From Candidatus Uhrbacteria bacterium RIFOXYB12_FULL_58_10 (GTDB lineage Bacteria > Patescibacteriota > Patescibacteriia > UBA9934 > GWF2-40-263): 14,357 nucleotides of DNA. The notes under the pieces were generated by a model that saw only the letters and a list, made by a program, of their open reading frames with translations, did not search any database and had not been told where the DNA came from. The DNA is taken from contig CALRGL010000019.1 of the NCBI GenBank assembly GCA_943357275.1, positions 1 through 14,357 of the forward strand, in the 5' to 3' direction. The stretch's first letter is position 1, and each line of letters starts with the position of its first letter. Made by a program: the position numbers and the translations under genes. Positions 13,202-14,357 of the stretch are shown here, piece by piece.

Positions 13202-13210
13202 ATATCCAAA

Positions 13211-13235
13211 AAAAGAAAAAAGCACCGTGGTGCTT
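13211..13235 (-). terminator. Terminator of the 118-aa orphan gene
   Basis: On the minus strand AAGCAC/GTGCTT (plus 13220-13225 with 13230-13235, loop CGTG) is followed by a T-rich run (plus 13206-13220 is A-rich). It overlaps the stop codon of the minus-strand gene. Confidence 0.8.
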
Positions 13236-13591
13236 CAGTGGTGTGATCGTTGCCAATCTTCCAAGGCCTGGAAAAGGATTCGATGCATGTCTTCGGCATT
13301 GATTTCGGGAGGGATCTCAATGTCGAGAATGCGTACAGACTCGATCTGTTCTTCGGGGCGAATGAGCAGGGGAATGGTGACTGGACGCACGCTCAGTGCG
13401 CGATGTGGTTTCCCGATCATGGCTCCCGAGAGTCCAAGAGCGATGATAGGTGGGTTTGACATCGGCATGATCCAAATACGAAACTCATTGTCGATGTTCA
13501 CGTTTCGAAAGAGCTCTTCGATCATTCGACTCAAGCGGTCAGGAATGATATGGACAGTAGGAGTCAGGTTGAACAAACGAACCCTTGGCAT
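13235..13591 (-). CDS. 118-aa orphan protein, possibly tautomerase-like
   Basis: I do not recognise this protein. It starts Met-Pro, then a strand (RVRLFNLT), a helix (PDRLSRMIEELFRNV, about 17-31), and a strand (EFRIWIMPM, about 36-44); a Gly/Pro-rich middle, strands around SVRPVTIPLLI and SVRILDIEI, and a final helix AEDMHRILFQALEDWQRS. Pro2 and beta-alpha-beta order recall the tautomerase superfamily, whose Pro1 is catalytic, but I see no sequence signature, so this is only a suggestion. No signal or TM. The start is fixed by SD GGAGGT (plus 13597-13602) 5 nt upstream. It has its own promoter, operator-like repeats and terminator, so it is an independently controlled unit. Confidence 0.75.
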   Translation of the reverse strand: MPRVRLFNLTPTVHIIPDRLSRMIEELFRNVNIDNEFRIWIMPMSNPPIIALGLSGAMIGKPHRALSVRPVTIPLLIRPEEQIESVRILDIEIPPEINAEDMHRILFQALEDWQRSHH

Positions 13592-13605
13592 CGCACACCT
13601 CCAAT

Positions 13606-13635
13606 CATAAGAACAACGTAACCTTATGAGTTCTT
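13606..13635. promoter_or_regulatory. Overlapping palindromes at the orphan gene's promoter
   Basis: CATAAG (13606-13611)/CTTATG (13623-13628) with an 11-bp spacer, and AAGAAC (13609-13614)/GTTCTT (13630-13635) with a 15-bp spacer. They cover the -10 and the start point of the minus-strand promoter, where a repressor would sit. Confidence 0.4.
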
Positions 13636-13649
13636 TTAGGGTCTGTCAA
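13621..13649 (-). promoter_or_regulatory. Promoter of the 118-aa orphan gene
   Basis: Read on the minus strand: TTGACA (plus 13644-13649), 17-bp spacer, TAAGGT (plus 13621-13626). The -35 is perfect and the -10 weak, a combination that fits regulated expression. Expected start near 13614. Confidence 0.6.
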
Positions 13650-13657
13650 CAAAAGAA

Positions 13658-13686
13658 AAAAACAGACCGTGTTCTGGTCTGTTTTT
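13658..13686. terminator. Bidirectional terminator between the two minus-strand genes
   Basis: AAAAACAGACC (13658-13668) and GGTCTGTTTTT (13676-13686) are perfect 11-bp arms with loop GTGTTCT. On the minus strand it lies 8 nt after the TAA of the upstream gene. Confidence 0.85.
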
Positions 13687-13693
13687 CCTTTTG

Positions 13694-14357
13694 TTAGCCG
13701 ACTTCTTCCAAAGATTCTTCTGTCGGTCCTTCGATTCTTACCGTTCCACTTTCAGGATTATTAAAGAGTTCAAGCATTGGGCTTCCGTTTTCCATGAAAT
13801 GTTCATTGGTTTTCAATTGGCTGAAAATACCTTTGTTGATGTTAGTGTCCAGTTCCTGTTGATCAATTAGTTTGCCGGAGTTAATAGCAGCACGTTGCGA
13901 TTTAAGTTTTTCTTCCAATCGCGCCACTTGCTGTTCTTTAAATTTTGCAAACGGAATCTTGGATTTTTTTTCAAACTGTGTTTGCAGTTTTGAATGGGTT
14001 GCAAAGTATGCATCCATGTATTCTTCAGCTGTTTTGAGTATTGGTTTGCGTTCCGATGACTCTACAGTTGAAGGAAACTGGATACGTACTTCTCTTGCTG
14101 TTTCGTTGCTTGAACCAAAATTCTTTTTGAAGAACCCACTTACTTTTCCAAACAAGCTTTTTACTTGTTGAAGAACAGGCGTTGTTTCTTTTACAGGAGG
14201 CTTTGTTCGTACGGGTTGTTCAAATGTTGGTGTAGCCAGATTAGCAGCATTTTGTGCTGTTTTGATTGCTTCTTCAATCGATACAGGTTGTGCGAATCCT
14301 TGATAGAGATTTTTCTTCGGCAGTGTTCCGTTTTCTCGTTCTTTTTTAAGTTTTTCA
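13694..14357 (-). CDS. C-terminal part of an uncharacterised charged protein (5' partial)
   Basis: The frame is open to the window edge, so the gene starts beyond 14357; 220 residues are visible. The TTG near 14155 is not needed as a start. The visible N-terminal part is disordered and Pro/Thr-rich (EQPVRTKPPVKETTPV), followed by a short amphipathic stretch SLFGKVSGFFKKNFGSSNE, then a charged helical region (YMDAYFATHSKLQTQFEKKS, KFKEQQVARLEEKLKSQRAA), which may form a coiled coil, and an acidic tail ending E-E-S-L-E-E-V-G. No Cys, no signal and no TM in the visible part. No family recognised. GC and codon use resemble the left part of the window rather than the TerC block. Confidence 0.75.
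   Translation of the reverse strand, partial: EKLKKERENGTLPKKNLYQGFAQPVSIEEAIKTAQNAANLATPTFEQPVRTKPPVKETTPVLQQVKSLFGKVSGFFKKNFGSSNETAREVRIQFPSTVESSERKPILKTAEEYMDAYFATHSKLQTQFEKKSKIPFAKFKEQQVARLEEKLKSQRAAINSGKLIDQQELDTNINKGIFSQLKTNEHFMENGSPMLELFNNPESGTVRIEGPTEESLEEVG

Overview
The window reads as ordinary bacterial chromosome using the standard code (TGA is a stop, for example at the end of the dehydrogenase-like gene). The organism is most likely a Candidate Phyla Radiation / Patescibacteria bacterium. This is an inference from the small compact genes, the very short intergenic gaps, several lineage-specific hypothetical proteins, and an N-terminal fragment that looks like the C-terminal part of a DUF5671-type membrane protein common in that group. 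No taxonomic marker such as rRNA is present.

Layout. 1-520: tail of a membrane protein, then a clear hairpin terminator. 591-3687: a tight same-strand cluster nrdR - htrA/degP-like protease - pyruvate kinase (gaps of 5 and 2 nt). 3692-4174 (minus): a membrane-anchored fibronectin type III protein, convergent with pyk. 4284-5201: an isocitrate/isopropylmalate dehydrogenase-fold protein with a textbook promoter and Shine-Dalgarno but with its catalytic residues replaced. 5284-5913 (minus) and 5991-6875 (plus): a GNAT-like protein and an AstE/aspartoacylase-family zinc hydrolase, divergent from a shared palindromic control region. 6884-6932: a perfect 21-bp inverted repeat. 7057-7560: an orphan coiled-coil protein with its own promoter, SD and terminator.

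7561-8442 holds no large gene but is dense in RNA features: a hairpin, a promoter followed by a 129-nt rod-shaped structured RNA (the most interesting element here), a tRNA-Asp(GTC) with encoded CCA starting 3 nt after that rod, terminators, a second short candidate RNA or leader, and a frameshifted gene for a tiny membrane peptide. 8443-13146 is an AT-richer block of membrane and metal-related genes on one strand: TerC-family transporter, UPF0182 protein, a zinc-ribbon (zf-TFIIB) protein with a His-rich tail, and a DedA-family protein. Its codon use (TTA, ATA, AGA) differs from the CGT/CTT-rich genes on either side, which suggests a separate origin.

13235-14357 (minus): a 118-aa orphan with strong promoter, operator-like palindromes and SD, and downstream of a terminator the C-terminal part of an uncharacterised charged protein that runs off the window. 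The nrdR cluster would couple dNTP-synthesis control, envelope proteolysis and glycolysis. The TerC/UPF0182/DedA block is best read as an envelope and metal-homeostasis unit. No CRISPR array, insertion sequence, integrase or rRNA was seen.
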